A stretch of 64,000 bases of DNA, from assembly GCA_900321715.1 (NCBI GenBank), contig ONXC01000010.1:1-64000 (forward strand). The letters are read 5' to 3'. This document shows positions 1 through 7,696 of this stretch, piece after piece. The number at the start of each line of letters is the position of its first letter. The stretch's first letter is position 1. Under the pieces are notes generated by a model. It saw only the letters and a list, made by a program, of their open reading frames with translations. It made no database searches and was not told where the DNA came from. The position numbers and the translations under genes were made by a program. Origin of the DNA: an uncultured Bacteroidales bacterium (lineage in GTDB: Bacteria > Bacteroidota > Bacteroidia > Bacteroidales > UBA932).

Positions 1-207
1 TCCCTCATACATCTTATCAAGGAAGCGGAATGCCATGGCGTTGCCGGCCTTCATATAGCCCTTCTCCGTTTCTGTGAGCGATACCTTGGTGATCTGCTCC
101 GTGGGAGTTGGGGACTGGATGGTTATTGGGTCAGTGACTTTTACCTGCTTCTGGCAGGAAACAAGGGCCAGAAGGCCGATGGCTATACAAATAATGGTCT
201 TTTTCAT
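1..207 (-). CDS. Serpin-like lipoprotein, N-terminal fragment
   Basis: The gene runs off the left edge of the window, so only the first 69 codons are visible. The start is the ATG at 207, which gives a lipoprotein signal (MKKTIICIAIGLLALVSC) with the lipobox Cys at residue 18. After a short Thr/Pro linker comes a stretch containing KAGNAMAFRFLDKMYE, which resembles the first helix of serpin-family protease inhibitors as exported by gut Bacteroidota. If so, it would be an outer-membrane-anchored inhibitor acting on host or microbial proteases. That identification rests on about 30 residues and is tentative. Upstream lies a two-block sequence shared with the promoter of the neighbouring ECF sigma operon, so the gene is probably a target of that sigma factor. 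Confidence 0.5.
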   Translation of the reverse strand, partial: MKKTIICIAIGLLALVSCQKQVKVTDPITIQSPTPTEQITKVSLTETEKGYMKAGNAMAFRFLDKMYEG

Positions 208-236
208 CTTTAGAAACGTATAGGTGTTCATCCTTA

Positions 237-262
237 TAACGCAGGGATATGGCAATCCTTGC
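237..262 (-). promoter_or_regulatory. Putative ECF-sigma promoter of the serpin-like gene
   Basis: On the minus strand this reads GCAAGGATT, then 10 bases including ATAT, then TGCGTTA. The same two blocks with the same 10-base spacing occur at 2062-2087 in front of the ECF sigma gene. No TAnnTTTG housekeeping box is seen here. The inferred role is binding of the sigma factor encoded at 1504-2049. Confidence 0.5.
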
Positions 263-283
263 CTACGAAGTTAGCAAAAACTG

Positions 284-1507
284 TTAAAAATGTAAACGAA
301 ATCCCAGAGAAAGCGAGAATGCAAACGGATTGTCGGTATAATAATGGCGGCTTTCTCCCGTGTGGAAATACCAGTCGGCTCCGGGTTCGGCATATATGCT
401 GATAAGTGGAGAGAATGTGTATTCCGCACCTACCCCCAGCCCGCAGGAAAACAGCCAGGGTTTATCAGGGGCATTGCCTGCGAAGCATTTGAGCGCTTGA
501 CCGCCGGCAGACGCATAGAAGGAAAAGTTCCTGGCGCTTCCTATCTTGTAATTCACATAAAGAGGAATACCTAAAAACTCCATCCTCTGCTGCGTATTGG
601 CATTCCAGGAATTGAAATGAATAAATGTCAGTCCCGTATCCATACTCCAACGTTCACTCCAGGAAAAAGACACCCTGGCTCCGATTTGCAGAGGGAAACT
701 ATGAGTCCATCCGGGTGATTCCGTAGTGGCCGGCTGTGTCTGGGCGGCTTTAGTTATGGGCCCCAATGCCTTTGTTTCTTCTTGATCATCATCTTCCGGC
801 TCTTCAGCGGGCGGACTAGTTTCGTCTCCAGAATAATCTGGATTTGTAGTACCTGATGGGAGCTCGGACTTATCATCCAGGGGTTGAGCAGAACCGGCAG
901 AATACCGATTCCCCAGGGGGGAAGTTTGTGCGTAAAACGATGTGGAAATCTTCACTCGGTTCCGCTGTGGAACAGATTCTTCATCTATAATCTTTGCCCA
1001 CTCGTCTTCTACCGGATCGTCCACATTTGTGGACTCGTCAATAAAGACTGTCTCAGATTGGACAGCAGAATCTGGTATTGTGAGCCCGTCACCATCTGTC
1101 TCTTCATTTTCATCTCCCTTCTTTGGAGGTAAAGACTCTTCAGTTTCAATACGGGGAAGCTGAGAAATATTCTGTGCCAGGCGGACAGGCCGATTGCTAA
1201 ATGATGTGGGCGTATTATCTTTATGGGGAGTTTCAGTTATGGGCTCTTCTTCCACGGCGGGCTGTTCTTCCACGGCAGCAACCATTTCCCCCGGACTGAC
1301 GATGATGGGCTCAATGGCGGGTTCCGGCTGCAAAAGAAGCACAATTGTGATAACGGCTGCAGAAGCAAGTGCTGTAAGTACCCACGGCCACCAGCGAATG
1401 CCCGTTTTTACAGAAACCCCCGCAATGCCCGCCCAAAGCGAATCGTCCACCGGCTGCTGAAAACCGGCCATCTTCTGCTTCAAGTTTTTTGCCCAATTCT
1501 CTTTCAT
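284..1507 (-). CDS. Membrane-anchored outer-membrane beta-barrel protein, ECF-sigma partner
   Basis: 407 residues. The N-terminal 40 residues are soluble and contain MKENWAKNLKQKM; one membrane helix follows (about residues 40-60, WWPWVLTALASAAVITIVLL). Next is a long Pro/Glu/Asp/Thr-rich linker (about 60-265). The C-terminal 140 residues look like a small PorT/OmpA-type beta barrel, with alternating polar and hydrophobic strands and a terminal Phe (LGFRLHF). The ATG overlaps the sigma-factor stop by 4 bases, so the two are translationally coupled. Genes in this place often encode the sigma factor's membrane partner, and the cytoplasmic N-terminus could play an anti-sigma or sensory role. No canonical zinc anti-sigma motif is present. 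The function is inferred only from position and topology. Confidence 0.6.
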   Translation of the reverse strand: MKENWAKNLKQKMAGFQQPVDDSLWAGIAGVSVKTGIRWWPWVLTALASAAVITIVLLLQPEPAIEPIIVSPGEMVAAVEEQPAVEEEPITETPHKDNTPTSFSNRPVRLAQNISQLPRIETEESLPPKKGDENEETDGDGLTIPDSAVQSETVFIDESTNVDDPVEDEWAKIIDEESVPQRNRVKISTSFYAQTSPLGNRYSAGSAQPLDDKSELPSGTTNPDYSGDETSPPAEEPEDDDQEETKALGPITKAAQTQPATTESPGWTHSFPLQIGARVSFSWSERWSMDTGLTFIHFNSWNANTQQRMEFLGIPLYVNYKIGSARNFSFYASAGGQALKCFAGNAPDKPWLFSCGLGVGAEYTFSPLISIYAEPGADWYFHTGESRHYYTDNPFAFSLSLGFRLHF

Positions 1508-2049
1508 TGTGCGTTCATTTTAAGTTTCTTACTCAACATTGCCTTGGCTCGATGCAGTTGAGAGGCGGAAGTCCCCTCTGTTATGCCCAATAATGCTGCT
1601 ATTTCTTTATGACTGAGATCTTCAAAGACATAGAGGTTCAATACCGTTCTATAACCATCCGGCAGGGAGCGAATGGCCTCAAATATTACGTCTTGAGATA
1701 AAGCATCATACTCCGGCTCTTCCAAAGATGATTCGTCTATCAGGTCATCTGACAGAGGCGCAAACTTCAACCGTTTCCTTTTCCGAAGCCACGATATGCA
1801 GGCGTTTGTGGTAATTCTGCTCATCCAAGCCTGGAGACTTCCCGGACCTTGATACACGAAGCGGTCAATATTGTCAAATATCGATATGAAACTGGTTTGC
1901 AGGACATCTTGAGCGTCGTCTTTATCGGGGATATACCGACTGACCAGGCCCATCAGAACAGGTGCGCAACCGTCAAAGAGCCGTCTCATGGCGGCGCCGT
2001 CTCTTTTGCGTATTTTCTCCAAAAGCAGTTGTTCCTCTGCAGTTTCCAT
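1504..2049 (-). CDS. ECF-type RNA polymerase sigma factor
   Basis: 181 residues, normal for the ECF (group 4) sigma-70 family. Region 2 is visible around DAQDVLQTSF with the following aromatic/basic stretch (residues 40-80), and region 4 is a helix-turn-helix around LSHKEIAALLGITEGT (about 145-165). There is no region 1 or 3. It directs RNA polymerase to a specialised promoter set, usually for envelope or surface functions. The next gene overlaps its end by 4 bases and encodes a membrane protein, which is probably its signalling partner. A box at 2062-2087 is repeated in front of the serpin-like gene, implying that the factor controls its own operon and that gene. Confidence 0.88.
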   Translation of the reverse strand: METAEEQLLLEKIRKRDGAAMRRLFDGCAPVLMGLVSRYIPDKDDAQDVLQTSFISIFDNIDRFVYQGPGSLQAWMSRITTNACISWLRKRKRLKFAPLSDDLIDESSLEEPEYDALSQDVIFEAIRSLPDGYRTVLNLYVFEDLSHKEIAALLGITEGTSASQLHRAKAMLSKKLKMNAQ

Positions 2050-2061
2050 CTTTCACTCTAT

Positions 2062-2087
2062 TAACGCACACATATTGGAATCCTTGC
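2062..2087 (-). promoter_or_regulatory. Putative autoregulatory ECF promoter of the sigma operon
   Basis: On the minus strand the blocks are GCAAGGATT and TGCGTTA, separated by 10 bases with a central ATAT. They match the element at 237-262 in sequence and spacing. The box ends 12 bases before the sigma-factor start codon. Confidence 0.55.
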
Positions 2088-2107
2088 ACGAAAATACAAA
2101 AAAGTGT

Positions 2108-2115
2108 TAAATTTG
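2108..2115 (+). promoter_or_regulatory. Bacteroidota -7 promoter box (TAAATTTG)
   Basis: It matches TAnnTTTG exactly. Only 5 bases separate it from the ATG at 2121, so transcription would start at or next to the start codon (leaderless). Confidence 0.65.
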
Positions 2116-2120
2116 TGTCT

Positions 2121-3908
2121 ATGAACCTTCTGCAGCTTTTCCGGAACATAAGGCCGTTTGTGAGGCCATACCGCCTGCTGGTGCTCATAACCCTCATCCT
2201 TACCCTGGTGGGGTCAATGATGCAGCAGGTTAACGCCATAGTGCTGGACCGCACCGTGGATGCAATTAACGCCCTTATCGGCACGGATTTCTCCTGGAGC
2301 CAGGCGGCAAGGATCCTTACAATAATATCGGTGGTGCTGCTGGGAAAGGAGGTTTTATCGGCCCTTATCACCTTTGCGCAGAACTACTACGGCGAGCGTA
2401 TGCGCATCTTCGTGTCCAGGGACCTGTCGCAGGCGGTGATTGAGAAGGTACTTACCTTCAGGATGGCTTTTTTCAGTGCCGATGAGAACGCCACCGGCAA
2501 GATCCAAGCCCGTATAGACCAGGGCGTGAGCAGCCTCTCCCGCACGGTCCAGAACTTCTTCATAGACCTTCTGCCACTGTTCACCAGCGCCGCCCTTGCG
2601 CTTATCCTCATGTTTGCGGCAAACGTATACGTTGGGCTTGTTGCCCTGGGCATCGTCCCGGTGTATTTCTGGATAACGGTGAGGCAGGCAAAAAGGCTCA
2701 AGGGATGGCGCCGGGAAATGCGCTCCCATCTTGAAACCAAGAGCCAGGGCATAAAGAACATCATTGATTCCATTAACGTCATAAAGTCCTTCAACCGTGA
2801 GAAGATTGAGGGCCAGAAGCAGCTGGACATCCAGAACCAGGTTACGGCCAACCAGATGAAAACCCGCCGCGTGGCGTTCTATTTCAACGGTCTCAAGAGC
2901 TTTGTAAGGCAGGTGGGGACCGTCCTTGTAATCATCCTCACGGCGTATCTGGTGCTCATAGATTACCCCGGGATGACCATTGGTAAGATAATGTACCACG
3001 TGATGCTCTTCTCCAACGTGGTGGCGCCAATCACCCAGCTCCAGAGGATATTTGACGACGTAAACGACGCCCTCATCTACGCCGAAGGCTTCTTCGACAT
3101 CCTTAACTCTGAGAAAGAGGTTGAGCCCAGCGGAAAATACTGCCCTGATGTTGTTAAAGGCCGATTCGAACTCAAGGGCGTGGACTTCACCTACCCCAAC
3201 GGAACGCAGGCGCTCTTCGGGGTGGATATGGTCATCGAGCCCGGAAAGATAACCGCCCTCGTGGGCCTCTCCGGGGCTGGAAAGAGCACCATCGTGAATC
3301 TTCTTGACAAGTTCTTCGAGCCCCAGGTTGGGACCATCACCCTTGACGGGGTGGACCTTCGGGAATGGGATACGCAGTACCTCAGGGAAAATATCGGCCT
3401 TGTGCTCCAGAAAAACCATATCTTTGACGGCACCATTGAGGAAAACATCCGCTACGGCAAGCCTGACGCCACTTTTGAAGAGGTGGTGGAAGCCGCAAAG
3501 AAATCATACATCTATGACCAGATCATGGCCCTTCCCAAGCAGTTCCAGGGGAAGGCGTCGGACCTTTCCGGCGGTCAGCAGCAGAGGATAGCCATAGCGC
3601 GTATGTTCCTCAAGAACCCTCCCATCATTTTCCTCGATGAGCCCACGGCATCCCTGGACGCCATTGCCACTGAGCAGATCAAAAACAGCATAGAGGCCAT
3701 CAAGAAGGACCGCACCGTGATTATCATCTCACACAGCATCTCCCAGATCATAGACAGCGAGATGGTCTACGCCCTCCAGAAAGGCCGCGTGGAGCAGTCC
3801 GGTCACCCGGATGATGTGTACAAGAAGGGCGGCATCTACAAGGACATCATAGATGCATCGGCCCGAAGCCTCAATATTGAAAAGATTGCAAAGACCCTGG
3901 AGGGCTAG
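2121..3908 (+). CDS. ABC transporter, fused permease and ATPase (exporter type)
   Basis: 595 residues from the ATG at 2121. This start is preferred over in-frame codons further upstream because a TAAATTTG box sits 5 bases before it. Residues 1-320 form a six-helix ABC transmembrane domain of the MsbA/lipid-multidrug exporter type. The ATPase domain follows, with Walker A GLSGAGKST (about 381), signature LSGGQQQR (about 480), Walker B IIFLDEPT (about 501) and an H-loop IISHS. It should work as a homodimer or heterodimer in the inner membrane, exporting a lipid or hydrophobic compound; the substrate cannot be read from sequence. It stands alone, convergent with the gene at 3917. Confidence 0.88.
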   Translation: MNLLQLFRNIRPFVRPYRLLVLITLILTLVGSMMQQVNAIVLDRTVDAINALIGTDFSWSQAARILTIISVVLLGKEVLSALITFAQNYYGERMRIFVSRDLSQAVIEKVLTFRMAFFSADENATGKIQARIDQGVSSLSRTVQNFFIDLLPLFTSAALALILMFAANVYVGLVALGIVPVYFWITVRQAKRLKGWRREMRSHLETKSQGIKNIIDSINVIKSFNREKIEGQKQLDIQNQVTANQMKTRRVAFYFNGLKSFVRQVGTVLVIILTAYLVLIDYPGMTIGKIMYHVMLFSNVVAPITQLQRIFDDVNDALIYAEGFFDILNSEKEVEPSGKYCPDVVKGRFELKGVDFTYPNGTQALFGVDMVIEPGKITALVGLSGAGKSTIVNLLDKFFEPQVGTITLDGVDLREWDTQYLRENIGLVLQKNHIFDGTIEENIRYGKPDATFEEVVEAAKKSYIYDQIMALPKQFQGKASDLSGGQQQRIAIARMFLKNPPIIFLDEPTASLDAIATEQIKNSIEAIKKDRTVIIISHSISQIIDSEMVYALQKGRVEQSGHPDDVYKKGGIYKDIIDASARSLNIEKIAKTLEG

Positions 3909-3916
3909 AGTTTGTT

Positions 3917-4372
3917 CTAGCCCCGGTGACCGTGATGGTGGTGCCCATGGCCCTTGGGATGGTCCTTGGGATGGGACTCGCGCCACTTGGCGTAGAGGTC
4001 ATCGCCAAGGATTTCCTTGAGTTTTTCCTCCTGCTGGAGGGAGTACTCCTTCATCTTTTCAAACTTGGCCTTGTCCTCTTCGGTGAACTCCCTCTCCTTG
4101 TGGTCTTCGCCTTTGAATTCAGGTTTGGGACCTTCCGGGCGCTTGAAGTTTTCATGGCGATATGCCATGTCGTCAAGGAAGAGTTTGTTCAACTGCTCTA
4201 CCTGAGTGTCTGAGAGCTGAAGTTCTGAAGCCATCCTGTCCACTCTTTTCTGGACCATCTGCTCCGGAGAGAGCTTCTCCTTCTTTTCGCAGTTGCATTT
4301 CTTGTCGCCCGTCTGGGCTGCTGCGCCAATGACTATTCCAAGGGCCGCTGCAATGAGTAAGATCTTTTTCAT
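3917..4372 (-). CDS. Periplasmic Spy/CpxP-like protein with His-rich tail
   Basis: 151 residues. A signal peptide (MKKILLIAAALGIVIGAAAQ) is followed by a Cys-containing CNCEKKEK stretch. A charged helical core then carries two repeats of the type (K/E)LSPEQMVQKR...LQLSDTQVEQLNKLF, as in the Spy/CpxP/DUF4890 families. The C-terminus is very basic and ends in a His cluster (GHGHHHHGHRG) that could bind metal. Relatives are periplasmic chaperones or metal-stress proteins, which fits the Cys/His content, but the role here is inference. It converges with the ABC exporter with only 8 bases between the stops. The 13 bases ending in its ATG (GTAGTGTATTATG) recur before the gene at 28108. Confidence 0.65.
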   Translation of the reverse strand: MKKILLIAAALGIVIGAAAQTGDKKCNCEKKEKLSPEQMVQKRVDRMASELQLSDTQVEQLNKLFLDDMAYRHENFKRPEGPKPEFKGEDHKEREFTEEDKAKFEKMKEYSLQQEEKLKEILGDDLYAKWRESHPKDHPKGHGHHHHGHRG

Positions 4373-4465
4373 AATACACTACATTAATTAATTCCGGGAG
4401 CAAGAAAAACAAGTTTCGGACCAAAACGCTATCGGCCCTCAATTGGATAAGTCCCTGGATTTGGG

Positions 4466-4473
4466 TATATTTG
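4466..4473 (+). promoter_or_regulatory. Bacteroidota -7 promoter box (TATATTTG)
   Basis: It matches TAnnTTTG and drives the operon 4501-6213, with a leader of about 25 bases. Confidence 0.65.
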
Positions 4474-4500
4474 CTATCGAAAAACAGAACGACAGAAACC

Positions 4501-4785
4501 ATGAGCGAAGAAAACAAGAATGCATCCTTCCAGGAGCAGGTTAAGGACGCCGCCGACAAAGCGGGTGAAGCCGTGAACGCCGCGGCCGATGCAATCATCG
4601 AGGGCGCCGGAAAGGTGACCGACAAACTGCGTGAGTACAAGGACCTCTCCCCTGAGGAAAAGAAAGCAAAGCAGGAGGAGTGGAACCAAAGAGTCACCAA
4701 GGCTGCCGAAAAAGCCTCCGATGCACTCAAGGAAGGGTTTGAAGAGATAAAGGAGAAGGTCTTCGGGAAGAAAGAGGCGGAATGA
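4501..4785 (+). CDS. Small charged helical protein, unknown function
   Basis: 94 residues from the ATG at 4501; an upstream in-frame codon would fall inside the promoter box and is rejected. The protein is almost wholly helical, Ala/Lys/Glu-rich and without Cys. It has heptad-like repeats (QVKDAADKAGEAVNAAADAI, AAEKASDALKEGFEEIKEKV) resembling CsbD/YtxH-like or apolipoprotein-like stress proteins. There is no signal peptide or membrane segment. It overlaps the next gene by 4 bases, so the two are probably co-translated and may interact through coiled coils. No family can be assigned with confidence. Confidence 0.6.
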   Translation: MSEENKNASFQEQVKDAADKAGEAVNAAADAIIEGAGKVTDKLREYKDLSPEEKKAKQEEWNQRVTKAAEKASDALKEGFEEIKEKVFGKKEAE

Positions 4786-5804
4786 AACCGTTCCTGAAAA
4801 GCAACCTGATAGTTGCCGCCTGCGCCATCCTTATCGCAGTCAACATAGGCGTGTTTATCTTTGTCCCAAAGATTCTCGCGCCGCTGGCCCTCATACTCTC
4901 CAACGTCATCACGGTGATCCTGATGTTCTTAGCGTTCCAGCCCATGAACCACATCATGCAGGCCGCCCTGAAAAAGAAGGAGGAGGAGATATACCAGCGT
5001 AAGAAAGAGGAGGAGGAACTGCGGGAGAAGGTATCGGCCCTGGAGAACAAGACCCGGGAGCTGTCCAGCTGCCTCAGCACCTGGGGACAGATTGCCAGCG
5101 CCCCCATGGAGATGGAACGCGTAAGCGAGTACATCATCGGCCGGCCTTCGTTTGACAACTATATAGTGAAGGAGACGCCCCTTGCCGATCTCCTTGAGGA
5201 TCCCAGGTTCAAGCCCAAGGACCCGGACGGTTTTATGGCAAAGCTTGGAATTACCCTGGACAAATGGAAGGACTGGCTGTTCCACTCCAAGGATAAGACC
5301 GTCCTTTACATAGGCCGGCACCGGGACAAGAGGAGCATAGGGATAAAACTTGACAGCATACGCATTGCGCGTGACGGAGACAAGATTGCGCTCTATGGGG
5401 CAAATATCACGGTGCTGGATCCCATCAAGCTGGAGCCGGATACGGACTCCGTGTCCCACTGCTGGGTGCTGAATAACGACAAAGGAAAAACGCCCTCTGT
5501 CTCTATCAATACGGCCGATATCTACAGCGCCATCCCGGAACTATATGCGCAGAGGTGCCAGGAAGAGGCCCAGGCCGGGTTTGACAGGCAGTTTGAACTG
5601 CAGTGCCAGAAAAAGACAGAGTCCCTCCGGAACCTCCTTTCCGAGTATGTCCCAGGGGTGGTTTTCTATGACTCAATTGACGATACATCGGCCCCGTGGG
5701 TGTCCCTCAGGGACTGCTTCAATGACAAAACGCTGTATCCCGTCCTATCCAGCATCAACCTTATCTGTGACCTTCTCTCCGATTCCGGAAATAATGGCCT
5801 ATAA
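4782..5804 (+). CDS. Membrane-anchored coiled-coil protein, unknown function
   Basis: 340 residues. Two membrane segments lie near the N-terminus (about 8-28 and 32-53). A strongly charged coiled coil follows (about 60-95, KKKEEEIYQRKKEEEELREK). The cytoplasmic C-terminal domain of about 230 residues, with an apparent mixed alpha/beta pattern, is not one I recognise. Its start overlaps the preceding small helical gene by 4 bases, and the next gene begins 4 bases after its stop, so the three form one operon. The architecture recalls scaffold or sensor proteins, but no catalytic motif is visible. Confidence 0.6.
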   Translation: MKPFLKSNLIVAACAILIAVNIGVFIFVPKILAPLALILSNVITVILMFLAFQPMNHIMQAALKKKEEEIYQRKKEEEELREKVSALENKTRELSSCLSTWGQIASAPMEMERVSEYIIGRPSFDNYIVKETPLADLLEDPRFKPKDPDGFMAKLGITLDKWKDWLFHSKDKTVLYIGRHRDKRSIGIKLDSIRIARDGDKIALYGANITVLDPIKLEPDTDSVSHCWVLNNDKGKTPSVSINTADIYSAIPELYAQRCQEEAQAGFDRQFELQCQKKTESLRNLLSEYVPGVVFYDSIDDTSAPWVSLRDCFNDKTLYPVLSSINLICDLLSDSGNNGL

Positions 5805-5808
5805 CCCT

Positions 5809-6213
5809 ATGAAACGTTTGCTCATCATACTGCTTTCCCTCCTTATTGGAGGAAGCCTCTACGCCCAGCAGATAACTAATGCCAGTTACCACACCGTGGC
5901 CCATATCAGCAAGGACGGAACCATTCAGGATGCATCCTACCATACTGTAGGCCATATCCGCAGCGACGGAACGGTGATGGATGCTTCCTACCGCACCATC
6001 GGCCACCTTTACAGCGACGGAACGGTCAAGAATGCCTCCTACAGCACAGTCGGGCACATCCGCACTGACGGGACGGTGATGGATTCCTCCTACCGGACCA
6101 TCGGCCATATCAGGGAAGACGGCACGGTGATGGACGCCTCCTACCACACCATCGGCCACGCCAAAGGCATCCCCCTGGCCTGGGCCGCGCTGTACTTTTT
6201 CTTCAGCAACTAG
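5809..6213 (+). CDS. Secreted 17-residue-repeat protein (five-fold beta-flower type)
   Basis: 134 residues from the ATG at 5809, chosen because it gives a clean signal peptide (MKRLLIILLSLLIGGSLYAQ); an ATG at 5794 in the same frame would add five residues. The mature protein is five full copies of a 17-residue repeat of the form NASYxTVGHIxxDGTVMD, plus a partial sixth. The pattern matches the small beta-flower proteins of Bacteroides, in which each repeat forms one blade. It ends in a short hydrophobic tail (LAWAALYFFF) that may insert in a membrane. No enzymatic residues are apparent. It is the last gene of the 4501-6213 operon. Confidence 0.7.
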   Translation: MKRLLIILLSLLIGGSLYAQQITNASYHTVAHISKDGTIQDASYHTVGHIRSDGTVMDASYRTIGHLYSDGTVKNASYSTVGHIRTDGTVMDSSYRTIGHIREDGTVMDASYHTIGHAKGIPLAWAALYFFFSN

Positions 6214-6293
6214 GCCTCAGACATAGTTGTGGCTGGGGGTGGTGTCGTTTAAGTTTCGGACGGTCAGGATATAACCCTCCACCGCAAAACGGT

Positions 6294-6641
6294 TTATGGC
6301 TTGGGCTTCCTGACCCTGTTAGGAATCACTTCTGGAAGGACCATGGAGAGTTCCATGAAGCCGGCGTACTCGCCCTCGTCATACCAGGGGGTCTGGAAGA
6401 TGAGTTTCTTCACGCCTTCCTTCTCCACGGTGTAGACATTGGTCCTGGGGTTCTCCAGCATATCGGCAAGGAGGCTCCTGGCAGGTTCCGGGTGGCAGTC
6501 CAGGACATTGTTCCCGATGATTTCCGGCATCCCGGGCTTGAGGAAGGTCTTCTTTGACTTGGCGTTCATATCCAGGATGGTGCCATCCTTTGCGCAGACG
6601 GTTACTGCCACGTCCGCGTCTTCAAAGTAGTCGCGTTTCAT
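6294..6641 (-). CDS. Stand-alone PAS domain protein
   Basis: 115 residues, essentially one PAS fold. Recognisable stretches are VAVTVCAKDGTILDMNAKS (first strands and turn), GNNVLDCHPEP (a PAS cofactor-loop-like segment) and the closing strands KLIFQTPWYDEGEYAGFMEL. There is no kinase, HTH, GGDEF or membrane segment. Free PAS domains of this kind can bind haem, flavin or small ligands and signal through partners. The CHPE segment offers a His but no established CXXCH. It sits 7 bases after the HIT gene and is probably co-transcribed with it, although the two have no obvious shared job. Confidence 0.75.
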   Translation of the reverse strand: MKRDYFEDADVAVTVCAKDGTILDMNAKSKKTFLKPGMPEIIGNNVLDCHPEPARSLLADMLENPRTNVYTVEKEGVKKLIFQTPWYDEGEYAGFMELSMVLPEVIPNRVRKPKP

Positions 6642-6648
6642 GGGATGC

Positions 6649-7065
6649 TTACAGCTGGGCCTTTATCTTCTCAATGATGGAGGCGTATTCCTCTTCAGTG
6701 AGGTAAGTCTTCTTGGGGTTCATCTCGAAGGTGCCGCCCCACTCGGGGCCGCCCTCGTACTTGGGAACGATATGCCAGTGTGCGTGCTTGAGGGTGTCGG
6801 AGTATGCCCCGAAATTAATCTTGGCGGGATGGAAGGCCTTGTCTATGGCCTTGGCGGTTTTCCGGACATCCAGCATGAAACGGATGTACTCGTCCTCTGG
6901 GATCTCGAACTGCTGTCCCACGTGGTCCTTGAAGGCAACGACGCAGCGTCCCGGGTGGGTCTGTTCCTTGAAAAGATAAAGAGTTGATACTTCAAGGTCT
7001 GCGATCTTTATCATCAGCGCATCCAGCGCAGCCTTGTTCTGGCAATAGAGGCAATTCTGTGGCAT
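6649..7065 (-). CDS. HIT-family nucleotide hydrolase
   Basis: 138 residues from the ATG at 7065, chosen because a TATCTTTG box lies upstream at 7086-7093 and homology begins here. The histidine-triad motif is HAHWHIV (His 94, 96, 98). The N-terminal CLYC (5-8) may bind zinc, as in Hint/PKCI-type members. These enzymes hydrolyse AMP linked to lysine, amines or dinucleotides and act in the cytosol as nucleotide housekeepers. The PAS gene follows on the same transcript. The family assignment is firm; the exact substrate is not known. Confidence 0.87.
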   Translation of the reverse strand: MPQNCLYCQNKAALDALMIKIADLEVSTLYLFKEQTHPGRCVVAFKDHVGQQFEIPEDEYIRFMLDVRKTAKAIDKAFHPAKINFGAYSDTLKHAHWHIVPKYEGGPEWGGTFEMNPKKTYLTEEEYASIIEKIKAQL

Positions 7066-7085
7066 AGTTATTTGTTTTAGTGACT

Positions 7086-7093
7086 CAAAGATA
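7086..7093 (-). promoter_or_regulatory. Bacteroidota -7 promoter box (TATCTTTG, minus strand)
   Basis: It lies 20 bases upstream of the HIT gene start at 7065, giving a leader of about 15 bases. Confidence 0.6.
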
Positions 7094-7113
7094 GTCATTG
7101 TTTTGATACAAAC

Positions 7114-7150
7114 TGCGGGTAACAGGCACTTTTTAGTCCCGTCACCCGCA
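7114..7150. repeat. Single palindromic unit (TGCGGGT...ACCCGCA)
   Basis: The 10-base arms TGCGGGTAAC and GTCACCCGCA pair at 9 of 10 positions around an A/T-rich centre. The arms match those of the double palindrome at 8604-8702, so this is a solitary or degraded copy of the same repeat. The two lie on either side of the psuK-psuG pair. Confidence 0.55.
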
Positions 7151-7177
7151 CTTCGAACAAACATCCGGATTTTTTTG

Positions 7178-7185
7178 TATATTTG
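7178..7185 (+). promoter_or_regulatory. Bacteroidota -7 promoter box (TATATTTG)
   Basis: It matches TAnnTTTG and lies 31 bases before the psuK start. The predicted transcript begins inside or just at the hairpin 7185-7208. Confidence 0.6.
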
Positions 7186-7216
7186 TTAGCCGCCAAAAAG
7201 CGGCTAACTACTTTTT
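7185..7216 (+). promoter_or_regulatory. 5'-leader hairpin followed by T-run before psuK
   Basis: GTTAGCCGC and GCGGCTAAC form a perfect 9-bp stem around CAAAAA. After it comes TACTTTTT and then the ATG at 7217. Hairpin plus T-tract resembles an intrinsic terminator or attenuator placed at the very start of the mRNA. A comparable arrangement precedes the gene at 30264. Confidence 0.5.
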
Positions 7217-7696
7217 ATGCGTATCTGTGTTATCGGCGGCGCCAATGTGGACATCACCGCTCCATCGGCCCTTGGCTGGCTCATCGATAACTGCAACGGG
7301 CCCCTTTTCATTGATGCGGTCTCTGTGGCCAAGGCTCCGCGCATAGCCGATGCCGTGGAACTCTCACGCAAGAAGGCTTTCTTCGCCCTAAAGAGCAATG
7401 CCCTAGAGAGTCAGGTGCTTGGCTCCCTTCCCGGGGCCGATATACGGCGCCGATATGTGAGTGCCGGCGCCGAGGGCCTGAGGGTTGAGGAGAACGGGCG
7501 GCTGTATGAGTTCCCGGCCCTTCCCTGCATAGTCAGGAACGTCACCGGAGGCGGGGACGCCCTCCTTGCCGGAATTGTGCACGCCGGACCCGGGGCGTCC
7601 GTGGAGGAATCGGCCAGGTGGGGCCTTGAATGCGCCCGCTGCGCCGTAGAGAGCCCGGATGCCGTGAGTAATGAAATAAAGAACATCAAAATATGA
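7217..7696 (+). pseudogene. psuK: PfkB-family pseudouridine kinase, internally deleted
   Basis: 159 residues, about half the usual 300 of PfkB sugar/nucleoside kinases. The first strand (MRICVIGGANVDITA) joins directly to the C-terminal half (LGWLIDNCNGPLFIDAVSVAKA, then LKSNALES). The ATP/anion-hole motif is present as VTGGGDALLAG. The missing centre would hold the lid and most of the sugar-binding residues, including the usual Gly-Gly motif. The reading frame is intact and overlaps psuG by 4 bases, so translation coupling is kept. With psuG next door the ancestor was almost surely pseudouridine kinase. The present product is probably inactive, but a retained short form with another role cannot be excluded. 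Confidence 0.65.
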
